This document shows, in pieces, positions 26,901 to 41,900 of a stretch of DNA of 64,000 nt. The notes below the pieces were generated by a model that worked only from the letters and a program-made list of their open reading frames with translations, was not told the origin of the DNA and made no database searches. A program made the translations under genes and the position numbers. Position 1 is the first letter of the stretch; the number at the start of each line of letters is the position of its first letter. This DNA is from Casuarius casuarius (lineage: Eukaryota > Chordata > Aves > Casuariiformes > Casuariidae): positions 7,152,651-7,216,650 of the forward strand of contig PTFA01000020.1 of assembly GCA_003342895.1 (NCBI GenBank), read 5' to 3'.

Positions 26901-29900
26901 CAGCTCATAAGTACAACAACTTTTTCATCATCATATCAATATCTATGTGACATCTAGCTTAGCATCATGAATTATGGGGTAAAGGATAAACAACCCATTA
27001 AGAAATTAAAGGCCCACAAAGGTGCAGTTTGGTAAAGGATGAAAAAAACCCTCAGAGGGTATGTATAATCAGATCTCTGTCCCCTGAAGAGTAATTGTTA
27101 TCTTTCTTTCATGAGCGTCAAAGACCTGGAGCTTCTCAGTGCCTCAGGCAAGTAAGTTTGAAGGTCTCCTTCATGACTGAATGGAAGATTGTAATCAGAA
27201 TTTAGGTTGAGACTATTCTATAGAACATTTAAAAAAATGTTTTATGTTGGAGTTGATACAAACAGTCACTATAATGATAGTTAGAAAATTTTACTCTGTT
27301 ATGTGTATTCGGTGTGCCATTGTCTGTTTACTTTGGTTTATCTTGGCACAACATGTCTTGTTTCATGGAGAACTAGACTAAGTAGCTTTGCCTAATACAG
27401 TTATCCCCATTTAATTTGTGTAGTCTTCAGTCTGTAATAAATGGAAGCCTGTGTGAAAGAACAGTGACTTCTGGATAAAGATATCTTTAAAATCCCAAGA
27501 GAAATAAGTTATTCTAAAATAAGTTTTCATTTCCTGAGACTGATTATCTCTGCAGGTATAAATAATTTGTAACAGATTGAGACAAATTACAATAAATCTA
27601 TGTATTGTTACTTAAAACATATACAGCCAATACCCTGTATTGCAATTAATTAAATACGTCTTTCTTTATACTAATGGAAGGGAGTAGTATTTTCAGTCCT
27701 TCAGATTCCTCTGAGTGAATTTCATGATTCCGTATGTGGTATGTTCCTGAACCAGAATCTAAGTAAATCAGAGGAGACGCAATGAAAACGAATGACTTAA
27801 GTAATGACAATAGAGTTATCCTGCACAGTTCTCTTCCCTTTTTGATAGATTATGCTGAAGTTGGTGAAAAAATTATTTGACATCACTAGAAAGATTAATA
27901 GCTAAAAAGCGAGCTAGCAAAAGGTGCTCATATTAATTTGTGCTGAAGGACACATTTTTTTCCTCCAATAAGTAGGAACTCTTAAGTTTTACATTCGGTC
28001 CCTGAAGACTGTTTCTTATTTCTATTAAACTCTTCTTATTGATTTCTAGTTCTGGTCACACCTGTGCATTGCATCTCAGCTTAAATTAGGTTGTAAACAG
28101 TGACACGAACAAGTAACTACATACTATTTATAGATAACATTTCATAATTGAGGTCCTGAGACCTGTGTGCACTGCTGCGGTGCAAATAATAAATAGCAAT
28201 ACGTTAATTGCCTAGAACAGAAGTGTTCTGAGGTCCGGAGATCTGAAACGCTCTTTCCAGCTGACTTGTAAAACGCTGTCAGTGGCAGCCAGTGTTGCTT
28301 TTGGCCTGCTTTCTGTTGGCCCGTGACTTGTTTAACATATTCAGGTGGGAGAATAGCACCCAGTCGTGGGTCACCTACATCTTAAATGTTTGCCTGTTTA
28401 GGTTCAAAACTTAAAGTAGTTGGAGTGAAAACAGCATGGAAAGGCAGTTTCTAGGAATATATTAATATGTTATCATTCCAGAGTACTGAGACATTTAGTG
28501 TCTCATTGAGACAGTGTGCCACTGTCTTTGTCCTCATTTTCCTCTTTTGCTAATACACCAAAGATAGATACTGTCCCTTTGGGGACAGTAGGTCTGGGGC
28601 TAAATGGGTGTTTTTGCTCCACTCTAAACTCTTTTGTACCCATAAGGCTAAGAAGTGTTGCTCTTTTTTGGTAGAGTAGATGTTTACATATAACTTTGGG
28701 AACTTTGGGGATGAAAAGCATTATGTAAACATATACTTCCACTTAACTTCACAATGAGCTTACTGTAGTGTGATAAAATCATTGCATTATATTAATGCAA
28801 TTTTGTCTTAGTTTCCTAACTAAACTATTCCAGGAAAGTTTCTGAACAACATGTGATTGTTGTTCTCAGACAGCCACAAAAATGATACTGAAATTCTAAT
28901 TGGAGGCCATTTTAACATTCCCTATAAGCAACATGAATATTGGCTTCATTTATTAATTGTAACTGATTAGCCACAAGGCAAACATTTAATTAAACCTTGA
29001 GAGACAATAACATTGCACATAAATTATCCATTTAAGAGCACATAGGTCCTTACATTTCATTAAACATAGTTTAACCAATAACCACACATCTTAAGCTCAA
29101 TCTGTGTTTGAACAGGTTTGAAGTCAGAAGATCCCCGAGTGCATTGTTTTTTTTCAGTCATTTATTTCTTGATGCATTTTGATTTGTATTTACTTACTGC
29201 TTGTTCATGCTGCTTTCTTGATTAGTGAGACCATCAGTCATATCATGGCTGTGGCCATCAGTCCTACCAAATTGTTACTTTTTAAATTATTTCAGAATAT
29301 TCTCAAAGGTATACTAGGTGCTCATGAGCTTTTTAAAAGCAAAGATCAAAACAATGCCGTGTCACCTAGTTATATTTTGGAGGGTTTTGCTTTGAATTAT
29401 TCTTGTCCCTATGCAGCTACTTTCTGTTCTTCTAGAACTGAGATTATTATTCCCTACCAAAATATATGTTTATTGTTATGTATCTTTTTCTGAACACTGC
29501 CATTATATTAAATGCATGTTTGAGTATGCAATTCAGGTGTAAGCAGCAAGACAACTACTTAACAAAATAGCATGAGTCTTAATATCCAATTATTCCTAAA
29601 AGCTCCCACACTTAACATGAGTTTGAATGGACTCTAATCTGCTCTATTTAAGAAGTGGGAACACCCTCAAATTATTCATGGTCATGCATAAGCTTTGTGG
29701 ACAGGTAGTTTTTCTATGTTGTCTACCCACTGCATTTTCTGAATAATATAGAATTAGGCAAAAACATCTGACAAGTCGGTATGAAAAAAAAATTACCTGT
29801 AAAAAGAATAGTTTTGCTAATACAGAAAAACAGTCTTTCTCTCTTCAAATGATTTTAAGATTTACAGCCCAATCTCAAAGTTATAAGAACTTGAGAACTA

Positions 29901-32900
29901 TATACTATATACCAATAAATACTGTTTTACTGTCCTATGATATTGCCTAAGGAACACAGGGAAGCATTATGTGAGGTTTGCTTGATTTTCCTTTAGTGTA
30001 TTTATATTTATATTAAAGAGAAATTACATGACAAGTGTGCAAACACATTTACGGGTATTATACATTGCATATATTTTCTGGAAACAGGTCAGAACGAAAG
30101 CATAGAAACTAAGGAGGTTCCTGTAAGTGTCACTGCCAGTCCATGTGCCTGCCTTCCTCTTTACCTGGATTTTGTCTAAGGAATACTCTTCTTAGAGCAG
30201 GGACCTTGCCTCTCTGTTTTCAAAGTGTCTTATTTTTACAAGCACTGGGAAAACAGCTTCTACCTTAATTGTGGGAGGAAAGCACTTCCGAAAATCGGTC
30301 TTAGGCACACTACCAAAGCTTTGCAGATAGTTACTGTTACAACTGAGACATTAAAGCCAGACAAGCTACTCTTATTTGTAATAGACATTTTTGAAAGAAA
30401 TTGCCCAGCTCAAGTACATGATCTCCACCAAGGGAGCCAGTGTGAGGACTAAACCCGTTTCATCAGATGGGCCCTCTCATATCCCAGGCCAGTTACAAAG
30501 CACAAAGCAATGTTCTTTGTATTTGTGGCCTCTTTTCCTTCAGGTTTAGGGACATGCTGTGACTTCTTTCCTAACTGTTTTTTTTTTCCTTTTAGGAAAG
30601 AGAGTTTTATTTTAGATTTGGAAAGCAGACGAAAAAACAGGTAGAAGTCAATTATCAAAGAAAAGTAATCAGACAAATAACCCGAAAAGCTGAAATACAA
30701 TAGATTTGCACAACTGTCTGTGAAGTTAAATGTAGGTTGCTCCATTCATGTACAAAGATATTTAGATGGCAAATGGAAACTAGCTGCTGTGATGCACATC
30801 ACATTCATATATAATTGAAGCACCCAGGAGTAAAATACTCAGGCACAATAGATGACAACTGATAAGAGAAGAAGTATAAAACGGGAAGTACAAAACTCTG
30901 GGGAGTATAGAGAATATCTAACAGAGGCTGAAGAACCTACAATAGCTGTATTTAAATTACCAGATAGTACAAAAATAATAACAACTGAACTGCTGAAGCC
31001 AGAGAATTCAGTGAAATACTGCCACACGACTGTTGGAATGATACTGCGCAAACTGGTGATAAATCAGTAACATTTACCTGATTTTCTTCTTTACTATGTT
31101 TCAGGGAGAGGAAGATTTCCATTGGTCGCACTGTGTTCAGAACAGCGTAGCACCGGTTCCTCAGCATAAACCCTTTCCTGGAAGAACTGCTTCACCCACT
31201 CACTGTGGGTCTGACTCAAAAGGAAGCACAGGGAGTACTCTGATGGAGCTGCCATTTGTTGCCATTTGTTGTCCCTCAATCTTTAGGGAGGTCTAAGTGC
31301 AACTTAAGGTACTGTTGGTCCAGTCAAGCCTCATCTTTTTTCCGCTTGTTTGTCTAGTCAAAGTAACATCTTTTTGAGACTGAAATTGAAGACAGCAGCT
31401 GGCAGTGGCAATTTAGAAGCGTAAATTCTGAAAAGGACATATTGCTATGGAAATAGATGAATCTGGATGTGAGCAGTTGCAGTAGGCTTTGACATAAATG
31501 CCTTTGTCTTCTGGTGGCCACATGGCCAAAACTGCTGAGACAAATTCCTTTCTAAATGTGAAACAGGAGTTTGTATCAGACAGTTTCTTCTGAGTTCAGC
31601 TTTAGGAAAGTATAATATTTATAGAAAATGGATATTCTTGGCATTGATTCTTCTGTGGACAGACTTCAGGCTATTGAAACTGGTAGACAAACATGTAGCG
31701 TTTTTACACCAGAATTTCCTCAGGCTCAAATAAATTGGGCATATTGTCTACCTTGTTCTAGTCTGACCATCATTTTGAGCAAAGATGTAGGCTTTCTGAT
31801 TTTTAAATCTCTTCACCCCAAGAAGAAGAGAGGATGATACTAAGGGCTCCTTTTCTTGGGACATGACTGTAAATTGAAGACCTTTTTAACAGTTTGTTAT
31901 ATTTATGTCATAACAATGTCAGTCTTTAGCTCTGTGGTTAGATGTTGCCAGTTACATAGTGATTAATGATAATTTATTTGAATTTATTGGAACGATGTTA
32001 TTAAATAAGTTTCAGCTAAGTACTTAGTATCTCTGTCCTGAAACAAGCTGAAATTACAGTTCAGTAATCTAGCCCAATTTATCAAAGCGGATCGTCATGC
32101 TTATGGCACAGTAATGCCCATGTGGAAGTGTGAGATCAAGAGCTCCGTAATGCTGCCATGAACAGTTGTTTTTTGTGTTTTGCTCTTGGGAGAACCCAAA
32201 GCACAAATAGTTACTTATTTTGTTCTTTCCAGGCAAGATTTATTTAAAGTCCGTTCCTCTCAAGTGAATTACGTATGCATGGAAAATGCATCAGGACACC
32301 ACTTACAGATGTCTTTATCACAGGTAGTAGCAAGGGTAGGACATCAACATAGATATATGGATAGCTCATAAAGTAAAATGATGCAAAATTCATGAAATAT
32401 AGATTTCATGAAATAAAATGAAAATCTTACATATGTTCCTCAGATCACCACTGATTGCTTAATGGAACAATTTTGATTTAAACTTTGTAAGTCTTTGCAG
32501 AATATCTGTTTCATTTATAAGTGAAAAAGCTCTAATCAGACCTGCCATTCAATCTTAAAAGATTCCTTTCAGTTAGGTAGTTTCTTATCCAAAAATCTTG
32601 TGTTTATTATAAAGGTAGTATAATATCTCATTCTTATAAGGCCAGTAAGTAGCAGGTTAGAAGAAAAAGCAGTGAAATAAGTCTTCAGAAAAAAATCACT
32701 TTATATTTTTGATGCTGTTTGCTATACATTCATTGATTGATCTAAAGTTATCATACTATAGGTAGGAGAAGAGTTCTACCTTTGTATTGTTGCACAGTAT
32801 AAATAGAGGCGATCTATAGCTGATAATTCTGTGCATGATCTAAAAGTTAAATTGACCAGATAATGTTAATTTTCCTGTGCATTAAAACTCAGTTTTGGGT

Positions 32901-35900
32901 ATGCAAATTGTATTTTTCTGTACATATCAAGCATTTCTTTGCTTTTTTTTCAATATTACTACAGAATTTCTGTAGCAATTATTTGACACACTATAACCAA
33001 CAATAGCAATTCTGTAATTTGGGGTAATTACTGTAGAATATTGTTATATTTTATAAGTGTGACACTTCACATCCTATTTCACTCAGTAAAACTCAGTTTT
33101 TATGTTTAAAAATTAATGTGGTAAAAATTCAAGTTCACAGTTACAATTATGCAGATACAGAAGTAAATGTGAAAACCTAGGCTTTCATGCTACAAATTTA
33201 GGTATATAACCTGTATACAGTTGCAGTTCAGCATGAACTGTCATAAAAAAGGGTGACAAACCCTCAATTTTTTTGGAGATGCATCTTATTACTAAAGTAG
33301 GCAGTGATAGCTAATTCTGAGAAATAGAAATGTACAGAGATAAGAATACATGGATCTGAACTGCTATATGCAAAACATCCAGTAGAGTATTACAGAAATG
33401 GTCTCATTCTTTGATAAACATCTGTGTTACAGCATGTAATTAGTGGACATCAGCCTAATTACTTTTGGCTTGCTCACAAAACACACTAGCATGCATAGCT
33501 TTATATGCTTCCACTGTTATTTTTATTTGCTATTACAACAGTTATTACAGTATTAGTTGTGTTGGAAGGGGATAAACTACTTCATCTGGGGATAAATTTT
33601 TCAAATTAGGAAACTAGGATTAAAGGTAGGATTAAAATACTGACCCCACTACATGTTCTTCCACCCTAAATGGTTCAAATTCATATCTCAAGTGAGAAAT
33701 ACATATTCTTGTTATGAGTTGGACTTAATAAAGAAATATTAAAGCAGTGGAATGCTCAGAAGAACATATATTCTCTAAAGATTACAGCTAAGTCTTACCT
33801 GATTGTTTGCATCTTCAGAGTAAGTCAGGTTGTAAAAACCACAGCTGTGATTCACTTTTGAGTGCATGTGATGGGATTTAAGTTATCACACTGTCGTAGC
33901 TAAGTTTATGGACCTTAAGTTAGTCCAAGGTAGTGTCCTAGGATGTCTTCACATCTAAGACCTTTGTATGCTCATGAGAGAATTCTTGAACACACGTTGC
34001 TGCTTGCTTTTCCTTCAATTTTTTGTGCTTTAAAATACTCTCTATTTTCCCTGCACATATATCCATGGTACTTCAATCCTTATTTTCTTTTCAAGCATTA
34101 GCATGATGGGGGGTATAAAGAGCTGAGGTCAGGTGTTATTTTGCGTATCCTTTCTTGATTCCAGTCTTGTTCTTTGATTCAGCCATTCCCATTGCTTTAT
34201 CCAGTTACAGCTTTTGAACTTCTGGTTGCCATATAGAAAACTGGGTATCTTGCCAAGTTTTTTTCTATGCAGAGTAAATGTGCCAGTTCTGGGTTATGAA
34301 ACAGGATCTACAGTCAGTCTTTATGCAGTATTTAAGCATGTCTTTCTGGAAAGATTATTGTGATGTTAATTTTCGCAGGCTTGCAATGTTAGGCCACTGA
34401 AGAGCAGTCAACCATGACTAGTAAATTAAAACCTGTAGACAAATCAGATCTGTTATTTCATATTTTTCAAAATGATGACAACTAAATGATGTGTGACTAA
34501 CATATCTATCTCCCCCCTCCCCCCCCCAAACCTTTCTCGAATCCTGTCAGTGACATACAACTTCGCAATTTTTATGGTTTCATTTCTGTGAACTTTCACG
34601 GGATTCTACTATTTACAAAGTGGCAGATATCTCTGGAAGGTTAGGGTTGATGTAATATGTAACAGTAAGAGAAAAGATCTCCAAACATGCAACTTTTCCA
34701 GTATGTTTGCCAGAAATTTGCAGATACAGCTGGTAGAAAACTTGAAACGTTTTCGATTAAACATATTGTTTGACAAAGACAGGTGTGTATAATATTTCAA
34801 AAATGATTCATCATTATGGGCCAAAATATCATTTTAAATTGTCCCAGTGTAATGTACAATTCCTTTCAGGAATTCCTTTCAGGAATTGTACATTAAATAA
34901 ACTTATTACTGCAACATTGGTAAAAGGAAGCAAAATGTGGCCATGTAATAGAATGTCAAAATTCTGTGTGCGTGTATTTTCTAATGACATCACTGGTAAT
35001 AGTAATGCGGTCATGCAAACCTCTCAATTTGTTTTACTTTTTATAGTTATATATTATTCATGTTGCATTAGTATATGCAGTGTTTATCTATAATTGTAAC
35101 AAGCACTTAATTAATTACACTATAACCTCTTGAATCTATAGGCCAACTGTTGCATCTTTAGTTAATATTTTAAAGTCTCCTCTTCTACCATTTTTCCCTG
35201 TGTCTTTGATGTTTTGTTTCTTACCCTTCTTGTTTGGGTTCTCTGCAGAATAGTCTCAGAATAATCCTGCAGTTTTCTTTTATGACTGAAACTTTGCATT
35301 TTAACAGTTGTCTGGAGATAGCTTCCTCCTTGTGAAATATCTGTTTTAATAACGAGAAAAGAAAAATGCCATAAATCTGCACTAACCACATAAAGCTGAA
35401 GTCTCTGAGAGACTGATTAACATTGAGACTCTACACAGGTTTTTCAATAATTAGAGGATGTGCTTTCATGGAGCCATGACTGCTCTGGCCTTGATGCCGT
35501 TTCCCAGGGCAGACAGCAATTATTACAGCCCACAGTACATTTCCTACATTCTCTGCCTCCAGCCACTGAAGATCTTTTAGGAGTAAAGGTCTCTTAATTT
35601 TGCACACTCCTGTCATCAGCCTGGATTAGCAACATATTTTGATTATTTTCTTCAGCTGGTATAGGGATAATTGACAGCTGCTTTTCAGCTGCAATATCTT
35701 CTTTCCACCTGAGGTTGAAAAGATCGTGATCATCGCTTTGATTATATTAATGTGGTAGACCACTGTTTTGGCCTTTTCAGCAGGGCAGCTAGAACCAAAC
35801 TATTGCCTCCGTCTGTGAGCTCAAGCGAGTAACCCCCACTCAGCACTTGTAAGCTTTGTGCTGTAGTAAGTTTATATTTATTTACTGTTCTCAGATTTCT

Positions 35901-38900
35901 ACCACTTCTGTGTTTCAAAAATGAATTATTATAGAGGTGAAGGCTCTTCTATGATACAGTATCTTTGCCTTGTCTATATATACTCTGTGGACATTTCAAC
36001 TAGAGTTTCATTGTATCAAAACAGCACAAGCTATAAAACAGTGACTCACCTATTTTAATATTAAAACCCCAAATATATATTTTCTTGTGGCTAGTAAATT
36101 GAAAGTTAAGTGGTTAAATTTAAGTGGCTTTAGTGCTCTTTAATTATACAGGTGAGATCCTGCTGGAGTTGTTAGCAGGGAGAAAATGTCCAAAATGCTT
36201 TTTGTAACAAAACATTCAATTGGGCTGCATAAGATATGGGAGCTGTTCCTATATCCTGTAGAGTCCAGATCCAACCAGAAGAAATGGCAGATTTTGATAG
36301 TATATGTGTATGGGTTTGTGATTTCACTCCTAGTCATGTGGCATACCTCATAATTTTCATCTCCATCTAATGTTGTCTGTTCATGCTAAGCCTTTCCATG
36401 TGTTATAGTTCCAATGTTATAGTTAAATATAGTAAAATAATTTTTTAAACAAGAAGGGACTGCAAACTCACAAAATCTGCCTCTCAGCCATAACTGACTG
36501 TGTAGACGCTTTCAGTGCAAATTCGTATAAATTCAGCAATCTTTCAAGCTGGCATAGACCAGAAGATGTGGAAGGTGGGAATCCATAGCATCTCTTAGTT
36601 GTTTTTTATCCCCAGCTGAGTTGCAAACTACCTCATGTGGAGTACCCCAGCTCTGTCATATACATATGTCAAATACAGCTCTTTCTTGCTCTCCCCGAGC
36701 ATGTTGGTGAAACCCAGAACTAGAGCCCTGGTTCATGGTTTATGCATGTTAGACTTGAACTTTAGCAAACATTATGATGTTTTAGATGTCGATGCAAGGA
36801 GTGTTAGTGTGGCTTGTCTACCATATCAACATATTTATGTAGATGTACCCTAGGCAGGTTAACAGCTACCACAGATACCTAACCATGGGGCTCAGTGCAA
36901 GCTGGGTGCAATGCAGACTGTAAGAACTGAACAATGAAGAATGATCTCCAGAAAGAAGAGAGGAATATAACATTATGGATTAGAGAAATGATTAGAAATC
37001 CTTTAGAAAAGGAAGCGTATGGAAAGGGAAGATGACTTTTCAGAGATAAAGTTATAAAGATTGAAACAGGAGGAGAGAAAGAAAAAACTTCTAACAGGTA
37101 CAGGTAATTCAAAGAAATATAAATGGTTATTGAAAAAAGATGAGGAATTGTGAAGGAAGATGAAAGATGAAGGTAATAGGTAGAACGTGAAGAAAACAAG
37201 GCATAACTAGAGGTTAGAGGAGGATGGTAAGTTACTAAAAGGTGTTGAAATAACTTATGGAGAGAAAATAGAGTAAAAACACTGTCAGGCCAGATATTGG
37301 CTGAGAAAAAAGTGAACATGCAGGGAAATACAGCTGAATATCCAGTGGACTGATATCAGGGTTGCTAAGTACAGCGTCTGGCAGTTTTGAACTGACTTTT
37401 CATTCTTAGCTATTTTTGCTAGGATAGGTTTGAGTTATGAGATGGGAATACTGCGATGAAGTATACCTTGTTATTCCTGCATCTATTGCACATGTTCAAG
37501 AGATTTGCAGTCCAGCACAATTTAAACAGAGAAACTTTTTTTATGGCATTTTTCTTAAGGGAGAAGAACATAAAGTAATTCCTTTTAGCATATCATCTCA
37601 GCCACAGAAAGCATTAATAATAGTGGCTGTGCTTTGTACGTTTGAGTACCAGGGAAATTGAGCTGTATTAAAGGATCTGCTGATATTTCTGCTTCATCCT
37701 TTTCTAAAAGAAAATGGAGGAAAGAAGCAGACTACAAAATGGAGAGGAGTGCTCTTCCTCAGCCACTTAAAAAAAGTGAAACTAACACTATTGCATGCAA
37801 CAGAGATAAGAGATACACAGTACTAAGTAAACTGAGAGGGCCCCAAAGTAGCATTGCTTGGAGCTGACCTTTCCCATGCAGCGTTGCCGGAGTTGAGGTA
37901 AAGGAGCTGCTGAAGCTGGGAAGGAGAAATGCTGGCTGAGAAGGAAATTCCAGCAGAGCAGGTAGACTTAAAGGAGGAGAGAGGATAATGAGATTTTTGT
38001 TTAAGAATCCCTAGGTAAGATATTGCTGTGACAAATACTTTTATAAAAAACTTCATACTACTGTACGTTTTAATAGACTATTTGCTATGGAATATGATCG
38101 GTTACGGCTGTTAGAGGAATTAAGCAGAAGATTTAAGATGCTGATATTAAAGAACGTTCCAGTAAACACTCAAACACAACGGCCAGATTTGTAGCCACAA
38201 AGCAGTGGCTGCTCAGCCCAGTTCTTCAAACCTGTTTTGCCAGGAATAACGAGAAGTCAAAGAAACACTACAGATCTCATTTCTTAGCATACTATCAGTT
38301 GCCAGAGCACCAGAGAAAATCTGACAGGCTGGCAAATGTAGAGGTAGCCTGTTCCTTCCTGCCAGAGGTGGGATTAGCTCAGCTGAAGGTGCCTTAGAAA
38401 GGCACCAGTCCTGCGACATCGATGAAACCCTTTTAGTCCGAGACCTGGAGTGAGATTCCCCTCCGAACCCCGCTCCAAGGGAAAAGAACTCTTCCTCCTC
38501 ACCCCGCATCCTCACTTCATGCCTCCAAAGGTGTCTCTGAAAGGTGTAATTCCCTGTACTATAATTTCTTTTCCCAGGCTTTAAATGTTTTTATAACAAC
38601 AGTTGCAGAAATTGAACCCACAGTTCAACTCAATCTTGCAGAAACATTCTCCTTATTTGGTCCCTAAATATATTACCTTTTATTCCTACTCTTATGTTTT
38701 ATGCCATTTAAATTAGTCCAGCCTTCAGAGTCATTTGCTGCTCTGTTAGCATATTTGGATCCTTCTCTGTATTTAAAACTTCATCTCAGCTTTGACTCAG
38801 TTATTCCTAATTGCCAAGACCATTTCTGAATTTATTAAACATGGTTTATCCCCTCACCAGTACTTCAGGAGTTCTGTATACAGCCACTTTGTTGCCTGGC

Positions 38901-41900
38901 TATTTCTCTTTCAATAGTATGTCACCATCTACCCGTCAGTGAATTCCTATATGATTTTTTATACAAATTCCATTGTAAAAAGTTACTTCTATGTAGCATT
39001 GTGTTAGGTTCTTTTCTAAGGTGCAGATAGAAAATCTTTTGCATTTCCTTTGTCTAGAAAGAATGTCAGTTATCATAGGAGAGACAGATACTAGGTATTC
39101 ATCTGACATTCATTTCTGTAATGACAAGCAGTATGCTTTTGTGTGTATATATTCCAGATTCCAGTGGAGTTTTCTTTATTTCCTTTAAATTAAAGATAGG
39201 TTTTAATATAGCACATAAGTAATGTGCAGGTACATGGGGCTAGATTCTCAGCAAGCATAAAATATTACTGTTAGCTATGCCATTTTTTGCCAGTTGACAA
39301 CATCGCCTATGACCTCTTTCTATTTGTTTGAATTTCTATCATACAATAAAATGAAATTAATTAGATTTTCAGATTTAGTCTCAAATAAAGTCAGAAAAAC
39401 AAATGTTTCAGAGTTTATGACTGTTAAAGAACATTCTTACAAGATACAATGCTTTTAGTTTCAGAATGGTTCACACTGCATCCCCTTGCAGTTGTTCTGT
39501 AATTATGGAAGTCCTACTTAATAATACACTTCTTAAATAACGAGTGAGTGTTCTAGATGGATTAGTCCGTGTGTGTGTGTATGTATGTACGTACGTGTGT
39601 AAATATATATATAAAATAAAGGCATTTTTACATGCACATAATGAGTCTGACAGCTCATCACTATACTGTGTTACTGTGTTCCAGATTTTAACAGAATTTT
39701 AAGAGGGAATAAACATTTTTATATGGTTCACAACAACTAATACATTAGCTTAGTATTCAACTGGAGAACTATATTTTGCTTTGAAAAGGGGTAGAGAATT
39801 TATTTTAACTGCTTCAGAGTACAATCCAGCAGTAAGCGGAAGTGTGAGAAAGAAACACCTAAATGGGAAAAATGTGTCACAGTTCTGCACTATGAGATGT
39901 CTTCTGCCCTTTTACTGGTCAGAGACAGGTTACACAAACAAAACATATCTGTTCCAGCCTGATTTGGCAGCTGTTATGTTAAAGTCTTATGAGGAGAAGT
40001 AAGCAGTATTACGTAGATGGTGCGGAAGATGCTTTAGTCAAAAATGACAATATTATATTGTGGTATTTTTAGTATAAAAATGATTATTAACAGAGCATTT
40101 GACCACACTCACAACTCCTGCTTTTGTTTCAGGGTAGTGGGATTCACAGTAGCAAAGACAGTACAGGTATTAAATCTAATTGCGAAGGAGCCAGTTTTCA
40201 GACTGGAATACTGAATAAGGTCTCATGAAAGAGTAGTTCCCCTCTCTGACATGGTCAGACCAGGGGCGGTGCTGGCCATATAAAACCAGAGTGCAGCCTT
40301 TGCAAGGACCCTGGGGAAAGGATCGCGTGGGTTCTAGCGAGGGCTGCACCCTCCTTTCCTGGCTGTTGTTTCCAGGGCTAGCTGGGTACTGCTAGCCAGG
40401 GATGCTGGCAGACGCTACGCTTGTGTCTTCATTTTGCTGGGTAGACAGCAGCTCTGAAGTTTGAATGTTACGGGATTCCAGGAAGTTTATTTTTTTAAGG
40501 CAAAACAGGTAATGATAGAGTTTGATGTTAAAATTGATGAAACAGACTATCTAAATAGACTCTTTCAGAAATAAGGGCAGGAAAGAAAACATTAATACAC
40601 CAGGGTAAAGCAGCACTCAAGACAGATTGATCAGAGGGATCAGGAAAAGATAGATATAGTTAGAGATGAAGACTGAAGAAATTCTCAAGCTGTTTAGTAT
40701 TATTCTGGAGAAGCACGGCTGTCGTTGACAAGAGTGTTCTGAACACTTACAGAAAAAGGGGTGATCAAGGTCACATTTGAGACACTAGAAAAACATCATA
40801 GTGATAGCTGAGTTCTTGTCAACAGAACCAGAAAAGCAGATAAAAAGCCAAAAAAAGGAGAAAGGGGGTGGGGGGAGACACTATATCACAGAAACAGCCT
40901 GGTTCAGACTTACCTTTTTCAAGTATGACATACATTTTGAATTTACCCCACAATATACACAAAGTATTTCAAAATTATCAATAAAACTTAATGGAAAAGT
41001 GTGTTAAATTCCTCCTGCACCAACACCTACAACCACTCCCTCAAAAATTTCACATCTAACAGGGTAGTTTGCACAGATAGGTTTTCTGCACAACTTCCAC
41101 ACTGTGTTTGCTCAGTTTACCAGTCAAAACAGGGTTTTGATCATTTCTGCACTGTAGATCCTGCGTAACAGATGCAAAACTCTGTTCTTTTGGCTTCAGA
41201 CATCATTTTCAACAATAGAAAACAAAATTTGGATCCAAGAATGCAGTTTGTTAGTGATGCTGCCAAAAGCACAAAGAAGACAGTCAGCCTCTTGAAAGCA
41301 AGCAACTCCCAGGGCACTGCTAGTCAACGCTTCTCATAACTTTCTGTTTTGTGGCTTCTCAGTCACCTCGGACTGTCTCTCTGTTACACACTGACACTGC
41401 TGCAGCAAAAGAGCTACTGCTGGTCTGTGTCACGCATGTGGGGACCTTTGATAGCTCCATGGAAGTAGCGAGCGGTGGCCTCTGCTTTACTTGTTTTGTG
41501 CTTTGGGCTTTATGGGCAAAGTTACCCCTCACAATTACAACCAGCACTTTTGTTCCTGCTCTCAGCAGAGATCACTCTTTATTTTAGACTCACGTAGTCT
41601 CTGGAACATAGACATCTGGAGTGCTTTTCTGAGCTGTCTAAAAATGTCTGGGCATGCTGCCCACGATTCGATGCGTGAAGGGTTTTCGTACCTAGTAATG
41701 CCAACTTGTATTTTTTAAGTATAAGCAGTTCATTTTATACATGCCTGTCAATAATTTCTAGCAGTCTTTTAACAAAATAACAGATTATGAAGAAACAAGT
41801 TACAATTTAGTACAACCTCTAAACTGCCTTCTCTAAAATCCTTATTGATAGGCTAGTATAAACATACTCTAAGATGGTCAAGAGCAACAGAACGTAAAGG

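Larger units (their letters stand above)
32324..40132 (+). other. long intron of the plus-strand gene
   Basis: AT-rich intron. It contains a palindrome at 34850-34895 and a possible alternative exon at 38077-38160. I found no recognisable transposon or RNA gene in the rest. Confidence 0.4.

Noticed and set aside
30852..31070. 72-codon plus-strand frame between the exons at 30597 and 32233
   Set aside because: A stop lies directly upstream of its ATG, no donor or phase links it to the gene, and I recognise no family; probably chance or an old repeat.
31096..31296. 66-codon plus-strand frame after a fair acceptor (tactatgtttcag)
   Set aside because: The antisense strand is equally open, there is a local duplicated word (gccatttgttgccatttgtt), and no consistent donor was found.
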